Shown here in pieces: positions 54,701 through 63,486 of a DNA stretch of 64,000 bases. The notes beneath the pieces were generated by a model that did not search any database, was not told the DNA's origin, and saw only the letters and a program-made list of their open reading frames with translations. The translations under genes and the position numbers were made by a program. How positions within the stretch are numbered: position 1 is the stretch's first letter; each line of letters begins with the position of its first letter. This stretch comes from Haliscomenobacteraceae bacterium. GTDB lineage: Bacteria > Bacteroidota > Bacteroidia > Chitinophagales > Saprospiraceae. Where the stretch lies: contig CANMVX010000004.1 of assembly GCA_947501115.1 (NCBI GenBank), positions 62,001 to 126,000 of the forward strand, read 5' to 3'.

Positions 54701-57700
54701 ATTAAAAAGGTCCTCGTTTCTTTTACTTTAGGTGAAAAAATATACAAAGAATGGGTGAATGTAGATGAGGTAAATCGGTTGAAGATTCCAATAGCAGAAA
54801 AGCAGGAAGGCTTAGGTAAATTAGAACTAATGGCTTACTTTCAGAATGAACCCATTTTCATTTATAACATTGTAAAAGTGGTCATTCCTGAGGAAAAATT
54901 AAAAGTAACTTACCAACGTACGAAGGAAATAGTATCGCCGGGTGAAAAAGTTCGTTGGGAACTCAATATATCCTCTGAGAGGGGTGAAAAATGGCCAGTT
55001 GAAGCGGTAGCAACTCTTTTTGATGCTTCATTAGAATCTTTTATACCCCATGAATGGTTTTTTAATGGTTTTGAAAAAAGTAATTATTTACCATCTTACT
55101 GGGTAATACCTCAACCCGTTATAAGAGATATTTACGTATCATTTCAACCTAAAAAATTAAGATTCAAAACGATTAATAAATATTATCCTACGTTAAATAA
55201 TTTTTCTTTTTTTCAGGAAAACAATTATCTAAGAGGATTGAGCAAAAGACACCTGTCTATGCCTGCAATGGCCATGGAGACTTTTTCTGAATCGGCAATA
55301 CCAAACGAGAGGATGATTGAAAATGATAAGATGAATCCGTCGGAGGAAATGATGGAAATGAATAATTCAGAAGATGGGACGTTGATCCGGAATGATTTTT
55401 CTGAATCGCTGTTTTTTATGCCTGAACTTAAGTCTGATAGTCTTGGAAATATTAAGTTTTCATTTACCATGAATGACGCACTGACCCGATGGAAATTTAT
55501 GCTCTTAGCGCACCGTTCAGATATCGCTTACGGCTATACTGAAAAATACATTGTTTCTACATTACCCGTTATGTTACAAACCAATGCGCCAAGGTTCTTA
55601 AGAGAAGGTGACGAAATTAAATATGCTGTTACGCTGACAAATACCACTAAAGAAGATATATCTGGGAAGGTTTTTTTTAAAGCCTTTCATGGTGAAACAG
55701 GACAGGATTGGACGACTAAGGTTGGCTTTAATGATGAATTTATTTCTGTAACCGTTCCTGCCGGTAAAACAGTTCCCATGTTTTTGCCATTTAAAATCCC
55801 AGCTAAAGTTGGTTTGAATAGTCTGAACCTGCTTATAAAATTTGCATCTGGTGATTTTGGGGACGCTATAAAAGAATGGATACCTATTCTACCTTCTCAA
55901 ATATTAGTTACCGAGGCAAAACCATTTCTATTAAGAAAAAACGAAAAAATAAATATTGTCTGGCCAAATAAAAATGAAGGGAATCATTTAGGTAATGAAA
56001 ATTTTGATTTACAAATTACTACTCATCCAGTTTGGATAGCCTTGAAATCGTTACCTTATCTTATGGAGAACCCTTATGACGGTAATGAACAATTATTCAA
56101 TAAACTTTATGCCAATGTACTGGGAACTCACTTGTTATCTCAATATCCTACTATTTCAAATGTTTTAAATGAATGGAAGAATACTGGGTCTTTAGATGCT
56201 GAACTTGAAAAAAATGAGTCCTTGAAATCTGCCTTATTAAAAGAGACGCCTTGGGTCGACGAAGCAAAAAATGAGCGGGAACAACGACTTAAAATAGCAG
56301 AATTACTAGATGTGTCTAAAATGACGAAGCAGGTAAATGCTTTGAGTAAATTATTGGCAGACAGGCAATTATCCAATGGTAGCTGGTCATGGTTTCCAGG
56401 AGGTAACGGTCATTGGTATATCACACAATATATTTTAGGGGGATGGGGAAAATTAAAAAAATTAGGATTGTTAGACCCAAATAATCCCCAGCGTTTCATT
56501 GACAACGCAAATCAATTTTGTGACGATCAGATGCTTAATTATTATCGGGATATTGTGAAAACTAAATCCGACGAAGTCGTTTTATCAGATATTATTATTC
56601 ATTATTTATATACGCAAAGTTTCTTTAAAGACAGGGTTGTAAATAGTCAGGTTAAGGAAGCATTAGCCTATTTTGATGCACTGGCAAAGAAAAAATGGTT
56701 GACTATGAGTCTTTTACAACAAGGTCAACTGGCACTTTTCTGGTATAGAAACGGTGAGATGGATATGGCAAAAAAAGTGATATACAGCTTAAATGACCGA
56801 GCCATTAAATCTAAAGATTTAGGCATGTACTGGAAAATGAAAAATGGCTTTCGATGGTATGAAAATCAAGTCGAAATTCAAGCGTTGCTCATCGAAGCTT
56901 TTGCTGAAACTGGCTTTATGAACCAACATTTAGCGGAACTTAAACTGGCCTTATTATTAAATAAACAAACAAATAGTTGGTCCACCACCAAAGAGACTGC
57001 CGATGCTGTTTATGCGTTATTGGGCGGTGGAAATGAAAAATTAGCTGAGGGTGAACCCTATCCCGTTAGTATTTCTTTTGAGCCTAAGCTTAATAAAGAA
57101 ATGACGGAATCTATTGATTTGGCCATGAAAAGCTCGGTGGCCGCTACAGGATTTTTTCAAAAGAATTGGAAAAAAGGTGAACTTTCAAATGATATTAAAT
57201 CTGTAAAAATTGAAAATAACTTGTCAGATGTGGTGTGGGGTGCCGCTTTTTGGCAGTATTACAAGGAGATTAATCAAATAGAAGCGTATAATTCTCCTTT
57301 TTTGTCCGTTTCCCGCGCTCTTTATGTAAAAAAAGTAGGGTCTTCAGGTGAGGTTCTATCCCTCGTGGATACTAAGAATACGGTAAAAATAGGAGATAAA
57401 CTGGTGGTTAGATTGACAGTGAAAGCAGATAGGGATATGGAATTTATTCATTTGAATGATAAACGCGCCGCTGGCTTTGAACCCGAAAGCGTCTTATCGG
57501 GTTATGTCTTTAAAGAGAGTCTATATTATTTTGAGAGTAGTAGCGATGTAGGTACAGATTTTTTTATAGATTTTTTACCTAAGGGTACCTTCATTATTGA
57601 TTATCCGGTAAAAGTAAATGCAGAGGGAGCTTTCTTGCTTGGAACGACCACGATTCAATGTATGTACGCACCCGAATTTGGCAGTCACACAAAAGGAGAT

Positions 57701-57721
57701 AAAATTTATATAGTAAAATAA
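51728..57721 (+). CDS. Bacterial alpha-2-macroglobulin, thioester Cys missing
   Basis: A 1997-residue envelope protein of the alpha-2-macroglobulin family, whose members trap proteases. After a signal peptide (to about 20, VGLAS) and an N-terminal helical/TPR-like part come macroglobulin domains, including FSDRKIYRPGQTIFWKAIL near residue 595 (MG2). The A2M domain reads NDALTRWKFMLLAHRSDIAY, and a helical thioester-type domain covers about 1430-1750. Where active relatives have CxEQ (YPYECxEQ), this reads NPYDGNEQ with Gly at residue 1452 (nt 56081-56083), so no thioester can form. A non-covalent trap or structural role is inferred. The stop overlaps the next start by one base. Confidence 0.85.
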   Translation: MKCNVLKAFLFILPMVGLASPSNYVSPIHEFEKTPSMNYSELWKTVDSLHQNGLYREASAKVDLIYMLAKENKETEQFIKSLLYTVNYLNELDENGNILGIKRLEKELLTIGFPENAIIHSILAELYGNYLQRESWSLMDRKEAEGERPDDLKLWSIRHFEDVISEHYFKSVSFSSAKNFELKKIDGLFLNPAKEHYFFKTLYDFLVFRATQYFTTQESRLIKPDDVFYLQNPASLSSLETFINIDFSRADSTSFVRKALLLFQEVLTFHRLDKDPTILIDFDRQRLLFVHRNLIYDEKDALFQKELEHLIKKFPAQATTAETYYLLANEKYKQKLLNESVALCEQAIKKFPKTFGAFKCNELLQSIRVKNLSLTLEDNGLPNQPILLKVTFQNIQSFKGGVVPISFSSFQQSKLLYKEEDIQLFLKDKRPEKEAEIILPTSTDYQQHVTEIPLEGLPVGHYLYVFKSDETKYSFLSFQISNIGYFVNNEGFEKVAFQFFDKKSTEPKGGTSVLAIPVRTGYFSPNAPVITFKETWKESDDQGFLSYSLPQGAFNFKIANGEDTLLTDENFYIGERYREELSLVLKSNIFSDRKIYRPGQTIFWKAILMERDGIEKPKISANKEVTISFFDPNGSLLVQNTLLSNDMGSINGRFDIPLNLVKGNYTLVSSHGGNRESIQVEEYKRPQFEINFEKAPVGILGDSLEVKGNAAFFNGILIENAIVKWEIYRKSFPNNWRSMRRFYTRDAGSFLASGEGITNENGAFIIPFFAQADVSIGQDKRPAFQFEVKVTVTSPSGEIQQKNLTFNIGYSKVKLDVQIPENWDKQKGTLDWSLFLTDWNGDKLSDDVHISLVKLKAPRQHFVQRKWAFPDLPSMKKEDYIRLFPYTPGFNENNLDSLEVLKTIYEDKFFVNGEKMLEIPMTNLDPGYYAVKIKWKDGSTVVNTKIDQKLFYLFDSESVRIATPKWLDIHLEKDVYNLTDTLDFKIAAANEIKKVLVSFTLGEKIYKEWVNVDEVNRLKIPIAEKQEGLGKLELMAYFQNEPIFIYNIVKVVIPEEKLKVTYQRTKEIVSPGEKVRWELNISSERGEKWPVEAVATLFDASLESFIPHEWFFNGFEKSNYLPSYWVIPQPVIRDIYVSFQPKKLRFKTINKYYPTLNNFSFFQENNYLRGLSKRHLSMPAMAMETFSESAIPNERMIENDKMNPSEEMMEMNNSEDGTLIRNDFSESLFFMPELKSDSLGNIKFSFTMNDALTRWKFMLLAHRSDIAYGYTEKYIVSTLPVMLQTNAPRFLREGDEIKYAVTLTNTTKEDISGKVFFKAFHGETGQDWTTKVGFNDEFISVTVPAGKTVPMFLPFKIPAKVGLNSLNLLIKFASGDFGDAIKEWIPILPSQILVTEAKPFLLRKNEKINIVWPNKNEGNHLGNENFDLQITTHPVWIALKSLPYLMENPYDGNEQLFNKLYANVLGTHLLSQYPTISNVLNEWKNTGSLDAELEKNESLKSALLKETPWVDEAKNEREQRLKIAELLDVSKMTKQVNALSKLLADRQLSNGSWSWFPGGNGHWYITQYILGGWGKLKKLGLLDPNNPQRFIDNANQFCDDQMLNYYRDIVKTKSDEVVLSDIIIHYLYTQSFFKDRVVNSQVKEALAYFDALAKKKWLTMSLLQQGQLALFWYRNGEMDMAKKVIYSLNDRAIKSKDLGMYWKMKNGFRWYENQVEIQALLIEAFAETGFMNQHLAELKLALLLNKQTNSWSTTKETADAVYALLGGGNEKLAEGEPYPVSISFEPKLNKEMTESIDLAMKSSVAATGFFQKNWKKGELSNDIKSVKIENNLSDVVWGAAFWQYYKEINQIEAYNSPFLSVSRALYVKKVGSSGEVLSLVDTKNTVKIGDKLVVRLTVKADRDMEFIHLNDKRAAGFEPESVLSGYVFKESLYYFESSSDVGTDFFIDFLPKGTFIIDYPVKVNAEGAFLLGTTTIQCMYAPEFGSHTKGDKIYIVK

Positions 57722-58422
57722 TGGCAGAACGTCGAAATTTTTGGGAAAAAGAAAAGGGTAATTATATTTTTAAAGCTGTTAAAAAAGCAAGTGAAATATA
57801 TATTCATGGTTTTTCAAAAAATACTAATATGAGTCAGGATTCGGAACAAAATAAACATGAAGATACCATTATACGCAATCATGTTATCTGGTCCATGGGT
57901 GCGGGATTAATCCCCGTGCTGATAGCAGATATTTTTGCTATTTCTGCCTTGCAACTAGATATGATCAGGCAGTTATGTAAAGTATATAATATTAATTTTG
58001 CAGAAACGCAGGGTAAAGCCATTGTAACCTCTTTAACAAGTTCTACCCTTGCCAGAATAACGGCGGGGAGTGTAGTTAAGATGATTCCTGGTTTGGGAAG
58101 TATTATCGGTGGTATTACGGTATCCGTTTTTGCAGGAGCTTCTACTTATGCGCTGGGCGAGGTATTTAAAAAACATTTTTCTTCAGGTGGAACTATCCTT
58201 GATTTTGATCCTGAAAGATTAAGGAAATTGTACAAAGAACAATTTGAAAAGGGGAAAAAAGTGGTAGAAGATCTTAAGAATGAAAAGCCTGCAGCTGGAG
58301 GTAATCCATCTACCGCAACGGATGTTGTAAGCCGCTTAAAAGCGTTAGCCGAGTTAAAGGAGCAGGGAATACTTACAGAAGAAGAGTTCACTGCTATGAA
58401 GAAAAAAATCTTAGAAGAATAA
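57721..58422 (+). CDS. DUF697 membrane protein with SHOCT domain
   Basis: A 233-residue protein. The middle part (about 50-155) reads RNHVIWSMGAGLIPVLIADI, LQLDMIRQLCKVYNI and IPGLGSIIGGITVSVFAGAS, matching the DUF697/YcjF-like membrane family of GTPase-associated proteins. The C-terminus (about 202-233) is a short SHOCT-type helix pair (KALAELKEQGILTEEEF). It starts one base inside the alpha-2-macroglobulin stop (TAATG), so translation is coupled. An internal Met at about residue 37 is an alternative start. The gene ends 3 bases from convergent tsaD. Function unknown. Confidence 0.75.
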   Translation: MAERRNFWEKEKGNYIFKAVKKASEIYIHGFSKNTNMSQDSEQNKHEDTIIRNHVIWSMGAGLIPVLIADIFAISALQLDMIRQLCKVYNINFAETQGKAIVTSLTSSTLARITAGSVVKMIPGLGSIIGGITVSVFAGASTYALGEVFKKHFSSGGTILDFDPERLRKLYKEQFEKGKKVVEDLKNEKPAAGGNPSTATDVVSRLKALAELKEQGILTEEEFTAMKKKILEE

Positions 58423-58425
58423 TTT

Positions 58426-59427
58426 TCACCCCAAAGGAAACCGCGCGGAAGGACTAACATCCTGGTTTGAAAATTCTCCCTTTTCGTATTTGTAATGTGC
58501 CACAATGCCAATCATACCTGCATTATCAGTACATAAAGCGATATCAGGGACGTAAGCATTCCAATGATTTACCGTAGCTTTTTCTTTTAGTAAAGCTCTT
58601 AGACGACGGTTAGCTGATACACCCCCGGCAATAGCTATTTCCCTGATTCCAGTCAAATGAGCAGCTTTTTCCACTTGGTACAGGAGGGTGCGAACGATGG
58701 TTTCCTGAATGGAGGCACACAAATCATTTATATTTTCCTCTACAAAAGCTGGATTCTTTTCCTTTTCTTTTTTCAAAAAATATAAAATGGAGGTTTTAAT
58801 GCCACTGAAGCTGTAATTTAATTCTACCAGTTTTGGTTCAGGGAAGGTGAAAATAGGCTTACCCAATGCTGCCAATTGGTCAATTAATGGACCTGCCGGG
58901 TAGGGGAGTCCCATCATTTTTCCCGCTTTGTCAAAGGCTTCTCCCGCCGCATCATCTAGTGTTTGGCCCAATATATTCATATCCAGATAGTTGTTAACCT
59001 GAATAATTTGCGTGTGACCACCACTTACCGTTAGGCACAAAAAAGGAAAGGAAGGGTAGGGCGGTTGGGCAAAATGGGCAAGCACGTGCGCCGCTAAATG
59101 ATTAACTTCGATGAGAGGAATATTTTTTGCCAGCGCATAAGCTTTGGCAAAAGAAACGCCGACGAGTAATGAACCCAGTAACCCTGGGCCTTTGGTAAAA
59201 GCGACGGCTTCAATATTATTTTTATCTATCCCCGATGCGAGTATAGCCTCATTGACTACAGGGACTATTTTTTGTAAATGGGCTCGTGAAGCAACTTCAG
59301 GTACTACACCACCATATTCAATGTGCATCATTTGGGTTGACACAATATTGGATAATACTTTACCATCTTTTACAATAGCTGCAGAGGTGTCATCACAGGA
59401 AGTTTCGATTGCTAAAATAATAGCCAT
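58426..59427 (-). CDS. tsaD: tRNA threonylcarbamoyladenosine transferase TsaD
   Basis: A 333-residue ASKHA-fold enzyme that, with TsaB and TsaE, installs t6A37 on ANN-decoding tRNAs. Visible: ILAIETSCDDTSAAIV at the N-terminus, the metal site VNHLAAHVLAHF, LCLTVSGGHTQI, and GGVSANRRLR. Family length is normal with ATG 59427; the longer frame from 59472 is rejected because the -7 box TACCTTTG (59461-59468) lies inside it. It converges on the DUF697 gene, ending 3 bases apart. Confidence 0.96.
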   Translation of the reverse strand: MAIILAIETSCDDTSAAIVKDGKVLSNIVSTQMMHIEYGGVVPEVASRAHLQKIVPVVNEAILASGIDKNNIEAVAFTKGPGLLGSLLVGVSFAKAYALAKNIPLIEVNHLAAHVLAHFAQPPYPSFPFLCLTVSGGHTQIIQVNNYLDMNILGQTLDDAAGEAFDKAGKMMGLPYPAGPLIDQLAALGKPIFTFPEPKLVELNYSFSGIKTSILYFLKKEKEKNPAFVEENINDLCASIQETIVRTLLYQVEKAAHLTGIREIAIAGGVSANRRLRALLKEKATVNHWNAYVPDIALCTDNAGMIGIVAHYKYEKGEFSNQDVSPSARFPLG

Positions 59428-59460
59428 AGTAATTTTATAAAATATTTTTGTAAATTTGAA

Positions 59461-59468
59461 CAAAGGTA
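59461..59468 (-). promoter_or_regulatory. Bacteroidota -7 box for tsaD
   Basis: TACCTTTG on the minus strand matches TAnnTTTG and lies about 34 bases before ATG 59427. Confidence 0.5.
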
Positions 59469-59582
59469 ACAACCTTTACGAACCGAAAAAATTACACGAA
59501 AAATAATATTTATTCGATTTTTATCATTTTGGTGTGTAATTTTTATAAAAAATAGTATAATTGCAACAAAACTGACCGACAA

Positions 59583-60167
59583 ATGAGATTAATAATCAAC
59601 CTAGCCCTTGTAGCCCTCGTAGCGTTACTTATTTATGCACTTTATGACAGCATCCGTGAACCTATCGCTTTCAAGGATGTAAAAGAAACGAGAGAGCAAA
59701 TTGTGCAAGAAAAATTGACCAGAATTAGAGTTGCCCAGGAAGCTTACCGAGATATTACCGGTGTATTCGCTCCTTCATTCGATACCTTGGCAATGGTACT
59801 AAACACAGGCAATTTTACCATTATTAACGTAAATGGTGATCCAGATGATCCAAATTTCACGGGAGAAGTTACGTATGAAACTATTCTTCGCCCGGCGAAA
59901 GATTCTATGCTTAACAAATTAGGTATTTCCGATTTTGCCTCTTTGGCATTAGTTCCTTTTGGCAACGGCGCAAAATTTGAGATGGAAGCTCTTGAAATTG
60001 AATATCAAGGTACTAAAGTACCTGTTGTGCAAGTAGGAACTCCTTATGCAACCTTCATGGGTGATTTCGCTTCTTTAAAGTATTCTAAGTACGATCAAAA
60101 GTACGATCCAGCCAATCCAATAAAATTTGGAAATCTGAATTCTCCAAATCTTGCTGGTAACTGGTAA
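59583..60167 (+). CDS. Membrane-anchored unknown protein
   Basis: A 194-residue protein. An N-terminal helix (about 3-22, LIINLALVALVALLIYAL) is followed by a helical stretch with KLTRIRVAQEAYRDITGVFA, then beta-rich sequence (GKxNxP-type loops, VQVGTPYATFMGDFASLK). The arrangement of one N-terminal helix and a short ectodomain resembles pseudopilin-like proteins, but no prepilin peptidase site is visible, so I leave it unassigned. It sits 4 bases before the DUF3822 gene and is probably co-transcribed with it and rsmD. Confidence 0.65.
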   Translation: MRLIINLALVALVALLIYALYDSIREPIAFKDVKETREQIVQEKLTRIRVAQEAYRDITGVFAPSFDTLAMVLNTGNFTIINVNGDPDDPNFTGEVTYETILRPAKDSMLNKLGISDFASLALVPFGNGAKFEMEALEIEYQGTKVPVVQVGTPYATFMGDFASLKYSKYDQKYDPANPIKFGNLNSPNLAGNW

Positions 60168-60170
60168 AAT

Positions 60171-60992
60171 ATGGTTGAATATATTTATCCTAACTGGGAA
60201 AAAGAATATTCTCCTAATGTAAAACTGTCCATTCTGTTAGGAGTGGACAGTTTTAGTTTAAGTATAGTAAATTTAAAAAATGTTATTCTTGCTTATCATC
60301 AATATGATTGGTCAGCAGAAAATCATTCTATAGCAGATGTTTTACACCTGTCCAATGAAATAAGGAAAGATGCTCTTTTTAAATCAGCACATCATTCTTT
60401 TTCCTATCAGGTGATTCCATCCGTTTTTTCTTTTTTGCCAACCAGACTGTTTAGGAAAGAAAATCTAAGTACCTACTTCGAGCACCTTTCTCCTAAGGAA
60501 GAGAATATCCCTGTAAACTATAGTATGGTTCCTGAATTAGAACTTGCCACCATCTATAAACTGAATTTTTTTCAGGAAAATCTGTCCAGCCATCTATATC
60601 CTGGGAATATTCCAACGCCTGTTTTTAATAAAACTTTACCTTTTTTAAGAAAACAGGAATTGTATGATACGCATATATTCTGTAGAATTTCAAAGAAAAG
60701 TGTTCTGATTTTTATCTATAGAGATAACTTTTTTCAATTTGCAAATCAGTTTTATTGTAATCAATTAACTGATTTTCAATATTATATCATGTTGGTTTGT
60801 ACCCAATTTCAATTGAACCCAGTGCTTGAAACAGCCTATATTTGGGGCGATTGTGACGACGAGAACGAAGTAGTCATTAGACTTAAGTCTTTATTTAGCC
60901 GGGTTAAATTTATAAATGCTCAGCTAATTATTTCATCTGATGCCAAGACCCGAATAGTGTCAGAATCAAAAGTATTAGACCACCTAATCTAA
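60171..60992 (+). CDS. DUF3822-family protein
   Basis: A 273-residue cytosolic protein of DUF3822, a Bacteroidota family usually encoded directly before rsmD, as here (28 bases). It shows LSILLGVDSFSLSIVNLKN, FLPTRLFRKENLSTYFEHL, and repeated strand-helix units (FCRISKKSVLIFIYRDNFF) that recall an ASKHA or PilM-like actin fold. The role is unknown. The start follows the preceding gene by 3 bases. Confidence 0.8.
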   Translation: MVEYIYPNWEKEYSPNVKLSILLGVDSFSLSIVNLKNVILAYHQYDWSAENHSIADVLHLSNEIRKDALFKSAHHSFSYQVIPSVFSFLPTRLFRKENLSTYFEHLSPKEENIPVNYSMVPELELATIYKLNFFQENLSSHLYPGNIPTPVFNKTLPFLRKQELYDTHIFCRISKKSVLIFIYRDNFFQFANQFYCNQLTDFQYYIMLVCTQFQLNPVLETAYIWGDCDDENEVVIRLKSLFSRVKFINAQLIISSDAKTRIVSESKVLDHLI

Positions 60993-61019
60993 GGGTCATT
61001 ATAGAAAACAAGTCATTTT

Positions 61020-61556
61020 ATGCGTATTATCTCAGGAAAATTTAAAGGCCGGCGTTTTAGCCCGCCGGCTGATAAATGGCCAACCAGACCAACAACAGAT
61101 ATTGCTAAAGAAGGACTATTCAATATGTTGGGCAATTTACTCGACTACGAAGAGACAAAATTTTTAGATCTTTTTGGTGGGACAGGCAGCCATAGTTATG
61201 AATTTATTTCCAGAGGATGTACTTCAGTAACGTATGTGGATAAATTTTCTCCGTGCGTGCAGTTTGTGAAAGGAATGGCTAAGCAACTGGATATTGAACC
61301 GTATATTCGTATCGAACGAGATGATATATTCAGATTTATACCTCGTTGCACAGAGAAATTTAGTTATATTTTTGCTGGACCCCCTTATGGACTGCCTACT
61401 TTGGACGATATACCTGACTTAATATTCAAGTACCCCATTTTGATGGACGATGGTTTCTTTGTTTTGGAGCATAACCCCAATCATAAGTTCAAAGATCATC
61501 CCCGTTTTTGGCAAATGAGGAATTATGGTGAAACCCAATTTAGTTTTTTTAGATGA
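61020..61556 (+). CDS. rsmD: 16S rRNA (guanine966-N2)-methyltransferase RsmD family
   Basis: A 178-residue RsmD-family methyltransferase that would methylate G966 of 16S rRNA using SAM. The N-terminus MRIISGKFKGRRFSPP and RPTTDIAKEGLFNML are characteristic. The SAM motif reads FLDLFGGTGSHSYEFISRG. The catalytic motif, normally DPPY or NPPY, reads AGPPYG here (nt near 61378-61392), so the Asp/Asn is replaced by Gly. The rest is intact. Either the enzyme is impaired or the base call deserves checking. The gene lies between DUF3822 and argS, as in relatives. Confidence 0.85.
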   Translation: MRIISGKFKGRRFSPPADKWPTRPTTDIAKEGLFNMLGNLLDYEETKFLDLFGGTGSHSYEFISRGCTSVTYVDKFSPCVQFVKGMAKQLDIEPYIRIERDDIFRFIPRCTEKFSYIFAGPPYGLPTLDDIPDLIFKYPILMDDGFFVLEHNPNHKFKDHPRFWQMRNYGETQFSFFR

Positions 61557-61574
61557 AATAAGGGAAAATTTGGC

Positions 61575-61582
61575 TACTTTTG
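61575..61582 (+). promoter_or_regulatory. Bacteroidota -7 box for argS
   Basis: TACTTTTG matches TAnnTTTG, 31 bases before the argS ATG at 61614. Confidence 0.5.
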
Positions 61583-61613
61583 TCCCAGTTATCACTGTTT
61601 TCTACCTGAGTCT

Positions 61614-63461
61614 ATGAAAAATGCCGCCTCGCTGATACAGCACCATATTACTTTAGCCGTAAAAGAACTTTATGGGTTGGATATTTCTGACAACTTACTA
61701 CCTATTACACCAACCAGGAAAGAGTTTCAAGGGGATTTTACCGTCGTTACTTTTCCCTTAACTAAATTAGCGAAGAAGAAACCGGACATTATAGGGGAAG
61801 AATTAGGTCATATTTTAGTGAGAGATCTGCCCGAAATTGATTCTTTTAACGTAATTCAAGGTTTTCTAAATCTTTCTTTTGTATCCTCCTTTTGGAATGC
61901 TTTCGTTTTAAGCCTTCAGGATAATACTACCTTTGGAGAGCTTCCCGCAAATGGTGAAAGGGTTTTGGTGGAATTTTCTTCCCCAAATACAAATAAACCT
62001 TTACATCTGGGACATATCCGAAATATATTAATTGGCTGGTCTGTTTCTAAAATTTTAAAGGCTGCTGGTTTCGACGTTTTTAATGTCCAGATCATCAATG
62101 ACAGAGGTATTGCGATATGCAAAAGCATGTTGGCAAGAAAAATATGGGGTGCCGGTAAAACACCTGAAAATACAGGCATTAAAGGTGATTTTTTTGTAGG
62201 TAGTTATTACGTTCTCTTTGAGCAAAAGTTTCAAGAAGAATATGCTGCATGGCAACTTACCACAGAGGCCAGAGAAGTATTCGAAAGTAAGAAAAAGGAA
62301 GATCAATCAGAGCTTGCTTTTTTTAAATCTTATAAAGATTTATATTTCAATGCCTACAGTGAATTGGGCAAACAAGCTGCTGAAATGTTAAGGAATTGGG
62401 AAGCTGGAGAGGAAGAAACCATCGCTACCTGGTCCAAGATGAATCAGTGGGTATATGCCGGTTTTGATCATACCTATCAGTTACTGGGTGTTCATTTCGA
62501 TAAATTGTACTATGAATCAGAAACTTACCTTTTAGGAAAAGATATTGTTCAAGAGGGAATTGAAAAATCAGTTTTCTATAAAGAAGCTGATGGTTCTGTC
62601 TGGATTGACTTGACGGATGTTAAACTCGATAAAAAGGTAGTCCTCAGAAAAGACGGTACCTCCGTGTATATTACCCAGGATTTAGGTACCGCTGAGCTGA
62701 GATATGACGATTTCAAAGCCAATAAAATGATCTATGTTGTTGCCGATGAACAAAATTATCATTTTCAAGTGCTTTTCGAAATAGCTAAAAAATTAAAAGT
62801 TCCTTATGCTGAAGGCCTCCATCATTTGTCTTATGGAATGGTCGATTTACCTACAGGTAAAATGAAATCGAGAGAAGGTACGGTGGTTGATGCAGATGAT
62901 TTAATTTCCGAGGTCGTTCTCGAAGCAAGAAAAAATTCGGAAGAGCGGGGTGTATTGGCTGATTTAACCGATGCTGAGCGTTCGGAAATTATTAGGAAAA
63001 TTGGTCTCGCGGCACTTAAATATTTTATTATTAAAGTGCAACCGCAGAAAAGAATGACCTTTGATCCAAAAGAATCGGTGGATATGCAAGGGCAAACTGG
63101 TCCATATATTCAAAATGCTTTTGTTAGAATTCAATCTGTTTTGCGCAAAGCAGGCGATTTTGATGCCAACATAGCGGATAATTATCTTGAATTTGTATTG
63201 GAGGAAAGAGAAATTATTCAGCAATTGTACCAATATCCGAGTGTTATTGAGGAATCAGCTTTACAATATGATCCTTCAGCTATCGCAAATTATGCTTATG
63301 CCTTAGCAAAAAATTACCATCGTTTTTATCACGAACATTCTATTCTCAAAGCAAATGATTTGGCCGTGAGAAGTTTTAGATTATGCATGAGTAAGGCGGT
63401 AGGCAGTGTTTTAAACCACAGCATGAATCTTTTGGGTATAGAAATGCCTGAAAAGATGTGA
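61614..63461 (+). CDS. argS: Arginine-tRNA ligase
   Basis: A 615-residue class I synthetase. An N-terminal ArgRS additional domain (about 1-110) precedes the HIGH motif in SSPNTNKPLHLGHIRN. The second nucleotide site is seen in GMVDLPTGKMKSREGTVVDA, where KMSKS is replaced by KMKSREGT, as is usual in ArgRS. The C-terminal DALR anticodon-binding domain ends SVLNHSMNLLGIEMPEKM. Length is a little above E. coli ArgRS. It has its own -7 box and is followed by glnS after 25 bases. Confidence 0.97.
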   Translation: MKNAASLIQHHITLAVKELYGLDISDNLLPITPTRKEFQGDFTVVTFPLTKLAKKKPDIIGEELGHILVRDLPEIDSFNVIQGFLNLSFVSSFWNAFVLSLQDNTTFGELPANGERVLVEFSSPNTNKPLHLGHIRNILIGWSVSKILKAAGFDVFNVQIINDRGIAICKSMLARKIWGAGKTPENTGIKGDFFVGSYYVLFEQKFQEEYAAWQLTTEAREVFESKKKEDQSELAFFKSYKDLYFNAYSELGKQAAEMLRNWEAGEEETIATWSKMNQWVYAGFDHTYQLLGVHFDKLYYESETYLLGKDIVQEGIEKSVFYKEADGSVWIDLTDVKLDKKVVLRKDGTSVYITQDLGTAELRYDDFKANKMIYVVADEQNYHFQVLFEIAKKLKVPYAEGLHHLSYGMVDLPTGKMKSREGTVVDADDLISEVVLEARKNSEERGVLADLTDAERSEIIRKIGLAALKYFIIKVQPQKRMTFDPKESVDMQGQTGPYIQNAFVRIQSVLRKAGDFDANIADNYLEFVLEEREIIQQLYQYPSVIEESALQYDPSAIANYAYALAKNYHRFYHEHSILKANDLAVRSFRLCMSKAVGSVLNHSMNLLGIEMPEKM

Positions 63462-63486
63462 TTTATATATAAGTTAAGAAATTATT

